64,000 nt of DNA, from positions 68,694,501 through 68,758,500 of the forward strand of contig OY720349.1 of NCBI GenBank assembly GCA_963082975.1, written 5' to 3'. Positions 1-13,659 of this stretch are shown piece after piece; the first letter of the stretch is position 1; every line of letters begins with the position of its first letter. Source of the stretch: Labia minor. Taxonomy: Eukaryota > Arthropoda > Insecta > Dermaptera > Spongiphoridae. The translations under genes were made by a program, and so were the position numbers. The notes under the pieces were generated by a model. The model had not been told where the DNA came from. It did no database searches and saw only the letters and a program-made list of their open reading frames with translations.

Positions 1-3000
1 TTTATAATTAGTGAAATTAAAACAAAGCTATTAAATTAGACAACTTTTGGGCCCCATTTTTTATTGCACATTATATTTATGACCCATGGAGTATGTGTTT
101 TTATGCATCTTAATTATTTACAATTAAAGTTTTAACCCAGATTTATTTGCTATTTGATCTTGTTTTAATATCCGACCCTGAAGTGAAAAAAAATTCCAAC
201 TTTTTTTTTTTCTTCTTTTTAATTAAAAATATAAAGTTGAAATAAATCATTAGAGAAAAAATTACATTGAGAATGAATAAATATATTTAAGAAATTCTTA
301 AAAAGTTTATTTTTATTATTTATTATATATGATAGTTTATAATGAATTGTAGTGAAGAGAGACAGAAAGGTATTCATTTCAAAAAACAATATTAAACGAT
401 TTTTAAAAAAAATTAAATGAAAATAATATTTTATTAAATGAATAATTACTTCTAGATAAAATAGATAATAGAGTCAAATATATAATTTATGTAAATTAAA
501 TAATATTCCTGTTTCCAATAAGCATATTTTGGGTTTTTCATCATAGAGGATGGGAAGTTATTATCTTCATAAGTGTTAACACATTATAAAACAATGTGAA
601 GAACACACAAATACATATATTCTATTCTATAATACGACTCCCTTATTGAGATTTGAAAAAAAAAAACAATACTCAAGGGCATTTTATCTTTTGATATGTT
701 TAAGAGAGTAGCCTACTAGAAATATTATCAAAATATGTCTATTTAATTAAATATTTTATTTGAAGATAATTATAAATTATCGGTAAATATATAAGTTAGA
801 GATAATATCAGAGTTGATCAAGTATGGGAATAGAAATGATATGATAGCGAAAGAAAGAAGAATAAACACATTTAGATTAAAAATAGTCGGGAATATATAA
901 ACTTTGCACGGATTGGAACTAAAGCGACGGTGTGGAAGAACCAACCCTATCCATTCCACCACTGCCCTTAAAAAAGGAAAGAAAGAAGAGGAGGGAGAGA
1001 GAGAATGAAAGAAACAAAAGAAAACAGATGAGAGAATGAAGGGTGGTCTTCTGGAGCGTGTTTGTGCAAGAAGTGTCTCGGTATGTGCGGGTACGCCAGC
1101 CTTCTTGGGCCAGCGAACAAAAGGGCCGTAAGGCAACGGAAAGCCCTGCCAACCCGTGGCCCATTGTGCACACCGATAAAATACTGTTAATTTGTTACGA
1201 AAATAATAGTAGGAAAAAAAATGTCTCTCTTTATGACAGCCGAATTTAAAATGATATTAATTATTCAGGTTGACGGAAAGGGCTAAAGTTCTTTTGCGCG
1301 TGCCAATTAGATATTTAGCCCCGAGCTTACTGTCCTCGGGAGGTGTAAAGTAGATGGGGGAAGGTAGAGGGGATGGAGGGTAAACTAAGTGCATCATTAA
1401 TCTTAACTTGACTATCGTCCTGCATAATGGAAAGTACTCCAACCACCTCATATATTATGCGGGAATTTCTTCAGTGTAAAAAAAATAAATAGATAATAGT
1501 AGCAGAGTTTAGCTATTTTTATGGCGGAAGAGTGAAAGGAGAGAAGGAAAAAAAAAAACTAAGTGGATAATTTGATTTTTCAATTAAATGAAAATAGATG
1601 AAGAGACCTTTTAAAGTAAAAAATTAAATTATGTTTAAATTACATAAGGTTCAAGATTTATGAATGTGAAAATTTTAATAATCACAGTATTTAAGTGCAA
1701 TCATGTGGATTAAAAAATCGCAAAACAATAATTAGTTAAAAATTAGATTTAACGATGCAAATTTTCATTTTATTTTATCTGAAAAAACTAAATCCAAATT
1801 AAAAAAAAAAAAGCAAATCCCTAAATATATACATATTTAATAATGATAATTTAAATTTAAACATTTTACAAGCTAACTTCTGTGATGAATATAAGTAAAA
1901 TTAGTATTTCGAAAAAATGTCAATTTGTCTAGTCCTCAACACAATCATATATCGCCCCCATTTCTCTAGAATCTCTCTTCCCATTCTCTTTGTTTCATTC
2001 CTATAAAATAATATATCTTAGGAACAACTTTCAAAAAATTAATAAATTTAGAAAATAAATATATAGTTAGTACAGTTTGTTGGATTCCAGCCAGAAATTA
2101 AACAAAAATATTTGGAAAAAAATATTTCAATATGATTTATATTATTATTTTTTCAAGTGATAACTTAAGAATTAAAACAACAAAATACACAATTTGTTTT
2201 CTTTACATGTTGTTGTTGTTGTTATAATTTCTACTTGGAGAGTGGTCAACTAGTAAATGGGTATTATCTAGCATAAAGTTGGTCTTTTTTCGGATGGGAC
2301 AGCCGTTATGTATTTGGCGCCCAGCCCTCTGGCAGACGGGGAGTATTGCTGTCCCTAAGAGGCATAAACCCAACGCCTTTTGGCTTAGAACAACCCCTCC
2401 CTTTGCACCGATCCATTTAATCGTCTGTATGAACATTAATTTTCAATTTAACCCCCGAAATAGTGGAGAGGAAGACAAGCGTCGCGCTCAGTGGGGAACG
2501 GCACGCTTCTTTTAACTTGTGCCAAAATTTCGCAGTGGATAGCGATTTACACCCCCCTCCCCCCAGCGTCACAATTCCAAAAACAATCTCCACTAGACCA
2601 ACAACATTGGCCAATCTTTTAAAATAGTCATTTTTTATTGAATTTTTTTTAAACTTCTATCTCTGTTCCATGTTAATTTTAAATTAAATGCTATCACCCT
2701 CGATTTTACGATTTTATAATGGATTTTAATCAGCCCAAGATTGCAGTGCAGTGTCTCATATAACCCGTTTGAGGTAGTAAAAAATCCAAAGAAATAGAAG
2801 AAAGGAAATTACAAATTTAATGTTCTCAAATCTTCAATAAATTATAAAAAAGTCACATTTGTCAATAAGTAAAAGGAGAATTTCAGAGGAATCCATTCTT
2901 TTGGTCTTAAATTACATTTTATTGAAGAGAAGAAGAAAAAAAATTGGCTATTAAAGAATTTAACTATAATTTTCATGAAAAAAGTGATAAAAATTTCTTC

Positions 3001-3140
3001 ATTTAAATAAGTATTGAAATTGGAACAATTCTACCTCAAATTTAAGCACACATTCATGAAAAAAACAAAAAAAAAAAAACAAAAACAAATCAGTTCTTTT
3101 ATTTACTATTTTTACTTATTTTAAACTTAGAATGACATAA
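1..3140. other. AT-rich non-coding spacer
   Basis: No protein, RNA or element family is recognised. The stretch is poly-A/T-rich DNA with two GC-richer patches, about 1035-1170 and 2290-2580, and a short TTG microsatellite near 2209-2222. Short open frames here lie in the GC-richer patches on both strands and carry no domain motif, so they are treated as composition effects. Confidence 0.6.
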
Positions 3141-3146
3141 TCTTGG

Positions 3147-3215
3147 AAATGTTCTTATCCAAGGCCGAAACGTCAGTCTAGTGGGTGTTAAATAAATAAA
3201 CTTTGTTTCTTATTT
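3147..3215 (+). repeat. Possible 3' end of a degraded retroelement
   Basis: A short hairpin-like stretch (CTTGG ... CCAAG) is followed by GGCCGAAACGTC and then AATAAATAAA. The GAAACGTC motif just before a poly-A-signal-like run is, from general knowledge, common near the ends of Penelope-like and other retroelements, some of which carry hammerhead ribozymes. The CTGATGA half of a hammerhead core is not visible, so this would be a degraded copy at best. The call rests on motif resemblance only. Confidence 0.25.
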
Positions 3216-6200
3216 CTCCTCATTCATCCCATTTTTATGCAGCATTAAACCTCAACACAACAAATTATAAAAAAAAATAAAATTGATAGCTTAGCTTTAG
3301 ACATTTCCATTCGGAGTTCCATTCCCATTATATTTCGAATTATAAGAAAATATAAATTATATTTTGTTTTATTACTTGAGTTTAAAATATATATTTTTAA
3401 GTCTGAGAAATCGATTTGATAGAGAAAAAAAGGACTAGCTAAGTATCAGCTACTGGATTTCACTGTAGATACAAGAGAGGCCCTATTTTCTTTATTTTTC
3501 GATCAGTGGATCAGAATCTTCTAAATTTATCCGGGATCGATGGAGTGGCAATATTCAAATATTGGATCTCTTATCTCTTATCTCGAGGGGTAGGATAATC
3601 CTTCCCATTTTACTCAAAGATATGTTTATCTTTTTCCACAAAGAGCATATATAACTTATATTTTTTTTTCTCTGAAAACGTTTATTAAGAATAATATATG
3701 TGTAAATTACAAGTTACAATAAATAATATCAATAAAGATCATCGTCATGAAATAATATTCATAAATGTTAATGGCGAAATAGTAAAAAAGCTTCCTTTTG
3801 AGCAATATGAAAGACTTGATTATATTTCGTTGCATAGACAAAAATAATAAACAAATTTACATTAATTACTAATAAATAGAATATTATAAAATACTTATAT
3901 GTTTTATATTTAAAAAGGTCTAAATATTTTAACTATAATTTCAAGAAATTTAATTATAAACGAATAGAAAAAAAAAAAATAATTGTATTTATATTACCAT
4001 TAATTATTTAGAACAATTTATCTTTATTTGTTTAAACTTAATTATATTTTTTATAACATAGGACATGAAAAATGTTATTTATTGTATAATTCTTATATTG
4101 ATATTTAATAGTATTAATCATTGTAAAACAAAAAGAATCATAAATAAATAAAGTGATTATTACAAATAATATATTTTTAAAAAGATAGTGAAAAGTAAAC
4201 GAAATTAGAGAGTGGGACTGAAAGAAGAGTTATTCAAAGTGATTAATAGAAATTACTAGGCCCTCTGCCCTTATGTCAATTTCCCTTCCACTTTAGCCAT
4301 CCTTTTATTTTGACAGCAGAGGGAAAATGACCATGAGGGGGGGGGGGGGGGTTGGCAGGTATATACACATGAAACAATGTGTTTTTTTTTACGCCCCCAT
4401 TTGACATTTCTTGCCCCGTCTAACAAATGCATTGAAATGCTTGGTTGATTTAGATAATCGAAATAAAATGTGATGTATTTGTTTTTTTGTTGTTTTTTTT
4501 TGAACAGACTTGAATGTTCGTTCTTCAGACAAACTCACCCACCTCTTTTCGCCGAAATGGTGAGCTTTAAAGGGGGTGGAGGAAGACGAGGAGGCGGGGC
4601 AGTGAGGCCTCGGGTCGACCGACTCATTTTCATTACAAGAAACACATCAGTTGATTAAACGCAGTGGCCAGCCCTTCAGTCCCTTCAGTATCAAGCCAGT
4701 CGCCCGCCCATGACGCCCCGATTAATTAAAAAGCGCCCGTTTGAACCCCCTGAGGGGGTCGCCCACCCTTCCCTGAGCCTCAATCTCCGCTCGAGAACAC
4801 CAGGAGACGTTTGGGTTATGATAATGGACGAATGTTTACTTGCTTGAATTTAACGCCAGTCTAAAAAAAATAGATGGATTTTCATTTGGATGGAAACAAA
4901 CATTCCATTTTTTTAAAAAAGACTTTTGGCCTGAATTCTTTTAATTGGAAAATGCTTCTTATAGTACAATGAAATAGGATTTTTTTCCCTTTTGATTACA
5001 TTTATAAATTAATCGAATATAGAGTTCATCACTCTAATATTATTCAATTAATTAATTTTTGTCAATTCAAATACAGAGATGAATGACTTTTAAAAACAAA
5101 TTATAGCGATTTTATGCTCTATAGATAAGAGCAATGAGTTTATTTTTACAATTAGTTATTTTCTTATTATTATTATTATATATATATATAGCCGAAAAAC
5201 ATAGGTAAATGTTTTGAATTCGATCGCTCGATTTTATCAACTTGGTCAAAAGTTTATTAACTCTTTTCTGAAAAACTAGTATTAATATCATCGAAAGAGT
5301 TTTGCGACAATAAACTTTTAAATTATTTCCTTGTATTAATACTTTATGTAAATTATTATTTTTATTTAAAATCATGAAATATGGAATAATAATAATAAAG
5401 TTTTGTTATAGTTATAAGAAGTTAAAAAAAAAAAAAATAATATCAAATCAATAAAGAAGAAATGATAGTTTTTTTTTGTTCTTTTTTCGCAATTTTTTAT
5501 TTTATTTTAATAACCATCTTAAAAGTCCCGCAAGGAGAAACAATGAACACAAGAAGAATTTAAGCCTATATATTTATGTGCGCTTTTACTTGGCTTACTT
5601 TACAAGGAAGGTTTATTTTTAAATTAAATCCTAAATCGTCGAGGGGTTTTTATATCTCCCATCTAGATTTTCATTTTCGCTCTTTAACCTTGGGCTTCAG
5701 CGTTGGGAACGGCGCCATAACAGAAAAGAGAATGGGGAGGGTAGGCCAAATAATACAAGAAATAGTCTTTCTTGATCCTGTTGTTCTTTTTGTGGCCGTT
5801 TGTTGTATGTCTTTTGTTCAAAATTCGCGAGCCCTTCAACTTCAACACAACTTTTGTATGAAAATTAAACTTTCCCACCGTCATTTATAATTTATTATCT
5901 TAACTTTGTTTGAAGATACAACACAACGACAACAACAACTACTTCTACTAATGTTAATACTACTTACTACTTCTCCTAGTATTGCAAGTACACTACAAAA
6001 CATGTTCTTTTGTATTCCTATGACAAGTTGGAGTCCATTTCGATAGGTTGGAGGTGGTCGAGTAGGTAAGAAATAACTATACTACGGAACTAACTACCTA
6101 CCAAAATATATGAATATTGAAAAGTTAGAATTAATGATCTACTCGTTTTTTTGTAGGAGAAATTCCGACTTATTTTCTGATGAAAGACCTTACTTAGTTG

Positions 6201-7242
6201 AGTTCGCCAAGAGCAAATTAAGGGTTGGTTTCGGGAGGGAGCTATACAGTAGTGCCAGTCGGTTCTTAAGCAGCGATTCAATGCATCTAGTTAAGCCCAA
6301 TTCAATCTTGATGATTGATATATCCTCATTAAAAGTTTCCAATGTGTGAATAAATACGATACATTACCATTAGGTTTTAAGGCTATTTTTTTTTCAAGAG
6401 AATGTAATGGATATATAAGGAGGAATGAGAAAGGATGAAGTTCTTATATTAAAATTTAACCCCTGGGAAGATAATAATGAATAATGCAATTTGTTTTAAT
6501 AGGAGAGCGTGTCGCAGAGTGTTAAACCAAAGGGGCACCGAAAAGTCGAGAGTGGTGGATATTTTACTCCTGATATACTTTGTGCATTTTATGGAGAAGT
6601 CATTATAAATGTCTATTAGAAGCATTTCGACTAAAAAAAAAGAGACAATTTTAATAAAAGTAAAAATTGAATCAACCTAATACTACTAAAGAGCCATAAT
6701 ATTTTTGATCAATCAATTTAATTTTTATTCATTTTAGCAAAAATTTCAACTTTAGTTTGTTTTATCCTTTATAACTTTATATGATTAATATCCTTTGTCG
6801 AAATAGGTAGCTAAAACGATTTAGGAAATAAAGGCAATTGGTAAAATGGGACGCATTATTGTTGTAAATTGTTACTGAGAAAAAAGATAAAAAAATAAAA
6901 GAAAATGTTTTCTTTCCGTTAACTATAATAACACCTCATTGTACAATTTACTTTTACGAGTAAGACCACCATATCATAATTATTATTTATTGGATTGTGC
7001 CTCAAATAAAAACTGAACTAAAAACACAAATATGTATTTATTTTATTTAAAAATTAATGAATATATTTAAAATTTAATTCTAATAATTAAGCAGTAAAGG
7101 GAAATGAACAACAAATTATTAAAATTGTAGTTTTAAAATAATAAAATGCCATATCATTTCAGAAGCAGTTTTTTGTTGAAGAAAGGAACAATATTTAAGA
7201 AAATATCTTATTAATGATTGATTTTGTGAAGATTTTTACAAA
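3216..7242. other. Non-coding spacer with GC-richer islands
   Basis: AT-rich DNA with GC-richer islands near 4540-4800, 5560-5830 and 6130-6330, and a G-tract at about 4339-4351. Open frames of 62-104 codons fall inside these islands, on both strands at 5576-5890 for example, as expected where stop codons are rarer. None has a recognisable domain or start context. Confidence 0.55.
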
Positions 7243-7436
7243 AGAATGGCGAAAAATATGGGGGGGGGGAGACCCAGTGGAAAACGTCCGCTTGGAAGAC
7301 CAAAAATGCGGTGGGTGGACAATGTAGGAAGGGTCGTGAGAGAGATGGGAGAGGGTAGGAAGGGATTGGAGGGGTGTGGTTGTTGCGGCCAAGAACTTTC
7401 GAGTTCCGAAGAGCCACAGAGATAGATATAGATAGA
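7243..7436 (+). pseudogene. Truncated LINE 3' end (ORF2 C-terminus)
   Basis: A 5'-truncated fragment of a non-LTR retrotransposon. One frame reads RPSGKRPLGRPKMRWVDNVG then RVVREM, the arginine-rich tail typical of endonuclease/reverse-transcriptase ORF2 proteins. A single-base shift near 7365 moves to a frame reading WRGVVVAAKNFRVPKSHRDR, so the copy is frameshifted. It ends in an AGATAGATA-like tail, as many LINEs end in short tandem repeats. The fragment at 29896-30470 ends with the same coding sequence and the same tail, so both belong to one family. A run of G at 7260-7269 interrupts the 5' part. The clade is not assigned. Confidence 0.75.
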
Positions 7437-8851
7437 TTTTACAAAGTTTTGATTAATATTATAGGGTGATAAGTATGTGCTAAAAGAATGTATAACAATT
7501 ATATACAAATATATATTTATTAATATTAAAGCGTTTAGGATTTAGTTAGTTTTTTCAGGAATTTTGTATTAATCTGATGTTAACAATGTAATTAATTTAT
7601 TTAAAATATGTCAACGTGTGGAAAGCTTTGCATTTCAATTTATATTAAAAAAAGGCAGGTAGATAGCATCGATTATTTATTAGAGCTTATGAAGACTATG
7701 GTCCAAACAATTCAATATAATTGATATTAGTACTGATTAAGATGGTTCATAATTGGTTTATTTTCCATTTATTGACAATTATTTAAAATAAAAAAAAAAA
7801 ATTGATTGAATTTTTTTTTTAACGCATATATATATACTTTGTATAATTAAAATTTAAAATTATTAAGCTCTATTAATCTTGAATAATTTTAATTGGTATG
7901 GATGAGCGAAATTGTTTTTCAAAAAATGTGGTTCCTTCAAATTATCGATGATGTCGATTTTCTACTGCTCAACTTGGCTAAATGTTGAAGAGATTAAAAC
8001 TTGGGGAGAATTTTTTTCTTTGTTTCTTCTAAACGAGTGTGAGACGACATTCCTTTTAATTCTTGAGAGAATTTCAATTTCGAAACCTCGAGACGGAGGA
8101 AGAACTCATAAAAAGGGATAGCAAAAGAGTGAAAGGGAGAAGAATATCATAGCATGCCTTGCCTTATCCTATTAATGTACAATAGCTTTGCGTGATAATT
8201 ATAATGCAGCTCTTTATTTACGCAATGTCAGATCAAAATTGAAAATTATTTTTGTTTTTCATTTTTTAATTAGAACTGAAAACTCGTTTCATCATTTTTC
8301 TTTTCAGCTCTTCAGATTTATTATAAGATCTTCACAAGAATTCAAGATAGACATTTGTATAAAAAAAATATCAACTATTTAATCTGGAATAGATGACCAA
8401 AAATTATATTATAATGATACATGTTTAGCTATAAATTAAAAACATTGTAGTTGTATGTAATTAGGAAAAGAGATTTTTTTTAAATATATTGGTGTATATA
8501 TTATTATAAAAATAGAATAGTAAAATAGAGTCACAATCTGTTAAGGCCTGTTTTCAGACCTTTGTATTTTTTATTTTTAAAAGGTTCAAGTGGAAAAGGT
8601 TTCCTATAAAGGTTTCATTTCTTGCCAAAAGCGCTCCATTCGCTCTAACATGCATGCGAATGGAATTCTCTCTCTCTTTTTCTCCTCCTAGAATGGCCTG
8701 GTCAGGCAGCAAACCTCCTACTTCCTTCTCTCTCGCAACGACGCCGTCAAGCATAGACGTGTTCTTAAATCGCTAAATATCTTTATAATCTCGCTTTATT
8801 TAAAGCATTTCTCTTAAATATTTTAAACATAATTTCTCTTTTCGTTATCTG
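7437..8851. other. AT-rich non-coding spacer
   Basis: No gene or element recognised. A GC-richer patch lies at about 8620-8760. Frames of 64-69 codons near 7912, 8188 and 8554 have no recognisable domain. Confidence 0.55.
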
Positions 8852-10368
8852 TCTTGACTGGTCGGACCGATGTAGCACAAAGTATTGGATTTCTTTTGAT
8901 AAATCCCTATATTGTAATTAATTTATGTGAAAAGGAAAATCCAAAACTTAAACTTTTTCTCACCTTGCATTATTAAGGTATAACAACATTTTTCTTTTTC
9001 CTTTTTCATATATTTGAATCAAAAAAAAAAAAAATGAAATATTAATTTAATCATATATTTCTAGTAATATTATATTGATTACATTTCTAAAACGAGATTT
9101 TCTCTCAAATTATTTGTCTTAAAGTTAATTTTTATATATTATAAAATATTCTAAAAACGGATATCTTTTTGGATTTCCCTTTAAATAAAATATTTTATTC
9201 AAATTATTTTATTATAACTTAAATGTTGAGTCGGCGAACTAACATTTAATCATATCTCTTTAGTTAAAACTAAAACTATATAATTATCGATATAAAATTA
9301 TCGAATTATACGTATATATTTTGTTGTATCTTAATATATATACTCGTTCGGTGAGAACACGTCTTATTAGTTAATTTAATATAGAATAAGTCTAATTATA
9401 TTATTTAGTTCTTATGGAAAAACAATATTGATAATTTTGTTACATTATCAATTTTGTTTTATAAATATAAAATTTTACGATTGAGTTTTGTTTAAAAAAT
9501 AATCTATTTTAAGGTTATTTGTTTCAATTAATATATTACATTGTACTCGAGAATCATTCTCTTCTATAAACATTGATTATATTTATAGAAGTTATCGAAT
9601 TATCAGTTGATGAAACAGCTGATTTTCTAATTTAATTTTATTTATATTTGGTTTAAACCAATATAATATTTTGTTGACTCGAGTAAAATAATCTATTTTT
9701 TGTCAAAATATTTTATTAATTTCTTTCATATAACAATTCCAATCGTTCAATTTAATCTCTTAAAGAAAAAATAGAATTGAGGACTTTGTCCTTTCAAGTA
9801 ATTCTACCTTTTCTTTATATTTAACTAAAAAGTTTTTAATTGTATATTTAACGTGTAATCAAATTAAAAGATTATTTCGTTGTATCAATACATTATATTA
9901 TTGATAATTATTCTTTTTAAGTAAAATTAATTACATTATAAAATTTAAGCTATTAATTGCTTAATAATATTTCTTACCCTTGGCATAAATTTTATTTTGT
10001 TATAAAAGGTTTATTAAACCATAAAAAATTTAAAATCTTCAAATTTAAGATTTAATATTTTCATATTGTCCTAACATACAATTTCTATTTGTTAATTATT
10101 GTAATTTATTATTTATTTTAAAGAGTTAACCAAATTATAACGTTTTATGAAACATTTGTTTTACTTTATTCTAAAAAATACCCATCTCTTTTTTATTACA
10201 AGGACCCTAACAGTTCCCGTGGTTTTGCACTAGTGAAGGGATTAAGAAACAAATCTGCATCTTCAGGATCCTTCATACGCAAGCGATTTTATCGGCTCCG
10301 TATGAAGTCAGTTGGGTACTCAATAGAATACCCTTCATCTCGTTAAAGTCGTTTAGGCTTTAACACAA
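8852..10368. repeat. Old AT-rich repeat, copy 1 (unclassified)
   Basis: This stretch is colinear with 46818-48075. Shared blocks at the left end include GGTCNGANNGATG and then AAATCCAAAACTTAA-like text, with an AAGGTATAA block about 80 bp further. At the right end, ACAAGG(n)ACCCT precedes a TTTTGCA block and AGGATTAAG(A/C)AA, and a GGCTTTA block closes it. Between these lie over 1 kb of extremely AT-rich DNA in which shorter blocks still align in order, for example near 9860-9930 with 47500-47580 and near 10070 with 47695. The right end holds several short hairpins, such as CTTCATACG pairing with CGTATGAAG at about 10270-10306. No open frame or terminal repeat identifies the family. Confidence 0.55.
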
Positions 10369-12240
10369 TCTAATCAATTTAATTTGATTAAATTAAAATT
10401 ATAATCATAATAGTTAAGTAAATAAGTGGTTTAGATCCACGAAAACTACATATTTTGATTAAAAAATAATTACAAATATTAAAATAAAGAAATTAAGTGT
10501 CGATTAATAATGCTAGATTAATAAATATAGTGACTATACTTTTAGCATTATTTTTTTTTTTTATTCAAGTTGGTTGAGGTTAAATTTTATCATTTAATTT
10601 ACTAGATTGGAATTACTAGTATGTGGAGTATTAAATTAGAATGTAAAATAAGGTTTAAATTACACTATTGTTTCGTTTATGTAGTCATTATCAACAATCA
10701 GATACAAATTATATATTATATTATATATTTATTTGATTAAATGAATTGTTTTACCCCAGGGTGGGTTCTTCATTAAATTATTAATAACAAATGTAAACCA
10801 TAAAATTGGAATTAAGTGGATTAGAATTCCCCTTCAGAACAAAATTGATCAAATTGGACATACGTCAAAAAATCTAATGATTAAAGTAGATATCATTTTT
10901 TTTTTTTTTTTTTTTTTTTGAAATATAAAAATATTCACGAAATTCATAAATAACAACAAATAGAGTCTTTGATAAGAATAATATGAAATTCAACCGTTGG
11001 GATACATAATTAATCATTGGTGGAAAAAAGAAAAACATATGAATACAATCGATGCAAATGTCAAAGAAAAAAGATCTGAATATAAATCATTCGCTTTAAG
11101 AATATATATATATATATACATAATTTCAATTTGTTCAAAATTTGTAATATTCACCCGTTTCTGGTATTGGTGTTATTCTTTAAGCTCATGGTGATAAATC
11201 ATACAAATATTAGATAGCGGAATTAGATGAAAATAGGAATAATATTTATGGTGGTAACAAAGAAGATTAAAATTTCATCGGCGGAAAATGAATGTGGAGT
11301 TTTAATTCACCAGCTCAATGAAAGGGGGGGGGGTGTATTTCAGAACACACATATAACAAGAATCCGCTTAGAAAAGATTGACCAAATGGACGATGCAAAA
11401 TATGTATATAGAGAATCCTTGCTTATTATTATTTTTTTGCTGAAAATTTCTGAATGCAGTGATTTTATTTGAATAAAAGTAGTAGAGTTGATGTTCTGAT
11501 CGAGTGTTTTTCTTTTATTTTGAAGGGAAGAGGAAAATAAATAAAATAAAAAAAAAATATAATCTTAACCCAGTGCTTAATGATTTGAGTTGAAAGGTGG
11601 AGAGAGAAAGGAAAGTAGAGAGAGCTTTCTCCTTCATTCTATTATGTAGACGGCAGGTCTCTCGTTCCACATAGTAAAACTGGCTCTTAAACCTCGTCAG
11701 CCGAGGAGAACAAACAGCACTAAAGAGAGAAGTAGGGAACTAGGAGGGTGGAATTAAGAGAAGGATGGGTTAGAGGGCCCACCAACACTCAAGAGTCCCC
11801 TCAATGTTTTCCGTTCTATTATAATTCTATGGAGGATGTCGGGAGACCTGGCTGAGATGATAATTTGGGAATCGTGCGGGTATGAAAGGGTGCTTTCGTT
11901 TTCTTCCTACCTGAACCATCAACAATCCCTTTCACAATGCATCTTTATCACTTGGAGTAAGATATTATTTTTGGACGAGAGAAGAGTTTGATATCAACCC
12001 CTAACCACCCACCCACCCCACTCACAAGTATAATTTCCAAATATACTTTGAAAAATTAATTGTAACTTGTTAAACACAGATCATTCAAATATATCCTTGT
12101 AAGCTTTATTAATTACACAGTATTTATATAATTACAACATTACACAATAATATAATAATTAATACTAATTTCGACACCACTCATATAATATCCTATATTT
12201 ACATTTTTATTGGATAATAATAGTAGTTTGTTGAGAGGTC

Positions 12241-12290
<50 letters not shown>

Positions 12291-12520
12291 ATATGTGAAG
12301 TGAATTAAAAAATAAAATTATATAACGCAAAAATAAATTTAAAGAGTAAAAAAACAATCAATGATTTTATATCAGATAATCATTTTTTACATTTTACTCT
12401 CAATTTGAATTTTAGTATTATTTTAATGTTAAATATAGACAAACAAAGACAAATAAATACAAGTATTTCTAGTCTAAGCAAAATATATGCTTTTATCATT
12501 TACTGAAAATTGTTTATTTT
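10369..12520. other. Non-coding spacer
   Basis: AT-rich DNA with a poly-T run at about 10898-10919 and a GC-richer, unique-looking island at about 11600-12000. A (TA)n microsatellite follows at 12245-12286. Short frames at 10997 and 11227 (65 and 81 codons) show no domain. Confidence 0.55.
12245..12286. repeat. (TA)n microsatellite
   Basis: About 21 uninterrupted TA units. Confidence 0.95.
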
Positions 12521-13143
12521 ACTATCCCGTCTGAGATAGTATTGCGATTACGAAAATTTTCGATTACGAGATTTAATGTTTTTATACGTTTTGAAGGTCC
12601 ATGAGTCATTTTCACTAATTGTAAGGTTGAGAAAAACTTTTGTGTGTATGTGTGTATGTATGTAAACAAGATTATGCAGAAACGGTTTGAGCTAGAATAA
12701 TGAAATTTGGTACACGGGAATTACTCAAAATTCGTAGTTTTCTATCAACTTTTGAGAAATGTAGCTCAACCGGGTCAAGAGGGTCATTACCTACAACGTT
12801 TTGATTTTTTTTTCCCCTCTAAAGTGACCGTAAAAATAAAGAAATATGTTTGATAATTGTTCACATGATTAAAAATAGTATAAAACTGCTATATATAGAA
12901 TTTCAGCTTGATTGAATCGCTTTAAGTACCAGAATTGATTTTTTAACACTACAAATCTCATGCGCCAACACGTGGCGTGGTACCATCAACAAAGAGTCAA
13001 ACATGCGCTGGTTTAATAAATATTATCTATTAATTTTAATTTATAATTTATAATTAATTAAATTTAATTTATAATTTATAATTAATATATTATGTTATTT
13101 AATCCAATTCAAATTGCGAGATAGTCGAGTGGAGACACTCCAG
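12521..13143 (+). mobile_element. Helentron-type non-autonomous element, copy a
   Basis: Full-length copy of the five-member family (others at 32633, 37681, 40450 and 50464). The 5' end follows a T-run; in better-preserved copies it reads ACTATCTCGCCAGAGATAGT, a perfect hairpin. The 3' end reads GCGAGATAGT-CGAG-TGGAGACACTCCA-G. The decamer ACTATCTCGC is therefore terminal at the 5' end, while its inverted copy lies inside the 3' end and is followed by a small hairpin. This asymmetric inverted-repeat plus 3' hairpin layout is the published hallmark of Helentrons and their DINE-1-like derivatives. A TGTG/TGTA microsatellite lies about 110 bp inside, as in DINE-1. No coding capacity. Confidence 0.75.
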
Positions 13144-13335
13144 ATTATATTTCGATGTCATATTTATCTAAAGGGCATTAATAGTTAATTTTAAAAAAAA
13201 TTAAAATAAAAAGAAAAAAAGTTTAGTAATTGTTTATATTCTCTTTTATTTAATTCTTTTTGATGGAAAAAATTGGGGGCCAACTTTATCGAAACCCGTT
13301 AGATCTCGTAAAGGCTTATGCCAAATATATATATA
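13144..13335. other. Short AT-rich spacer
   Basis: Spacer between the Helentron-type copy and the Gypsy element, ending in a short (TA)n run. That run appears to be the Gypsy insertion site. Confidence 0.6.
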
Positions 13336-13630
13336 AGTGAGGGATTTATTTGGAGATAAAAGAAGTGAGATGTAGTTTCTGAAATGTATAAAGATATTTA
13401 TTTACATATGTACATTGATTTTAAAATGGCCAAGCTAGTACCTGAAATGTATAAAGAAACAAATCTCAAGTCTCTTGGTAGCGTAACTTGGTTAAATTCA
13501 TAAGGGGAAAAGATATATAACAAAATAATGGTGGATAGGTGTTTCTATGATGAATGCTTGTTTCTTTCTGTTCGTGTGTGTCTGGCTCTGTTCAATCCAA
13601 CGCCCTCCCGTGGCCAAACCCGAACTTACA
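13336..13630 (-). repeat. Gypsy 3' LTR
   Basis: Reads identical to 17779-18073. In the sense direction it starts TGTAAGTTCGGG and ends in CCCTCA or CCCTCACT, depending on where the target duplication begins. AATAAA-type poly-A signals lie near its sense 3' end, and a TATATATC stretch at about 13512-13519 (minus) could serve as a TATA element. Confidence 0.9.
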
Positions 13631-13640
13631 TCTCCCCCAC
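13631..13640 (-). promoter_or_regulatory. Polypurine tract of the Gypsy element
   Basis: The sense strand reads GTGGGGGAGA immediately before the TGTAAG start of the 3' LTR. This is the expected position and composition for the plus-strand DNA primer, and it independently fixes the LTR start. Confidence 0.8.
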
Positions 13641-13659
13641 AAAAGAAAGTACCGTCACA

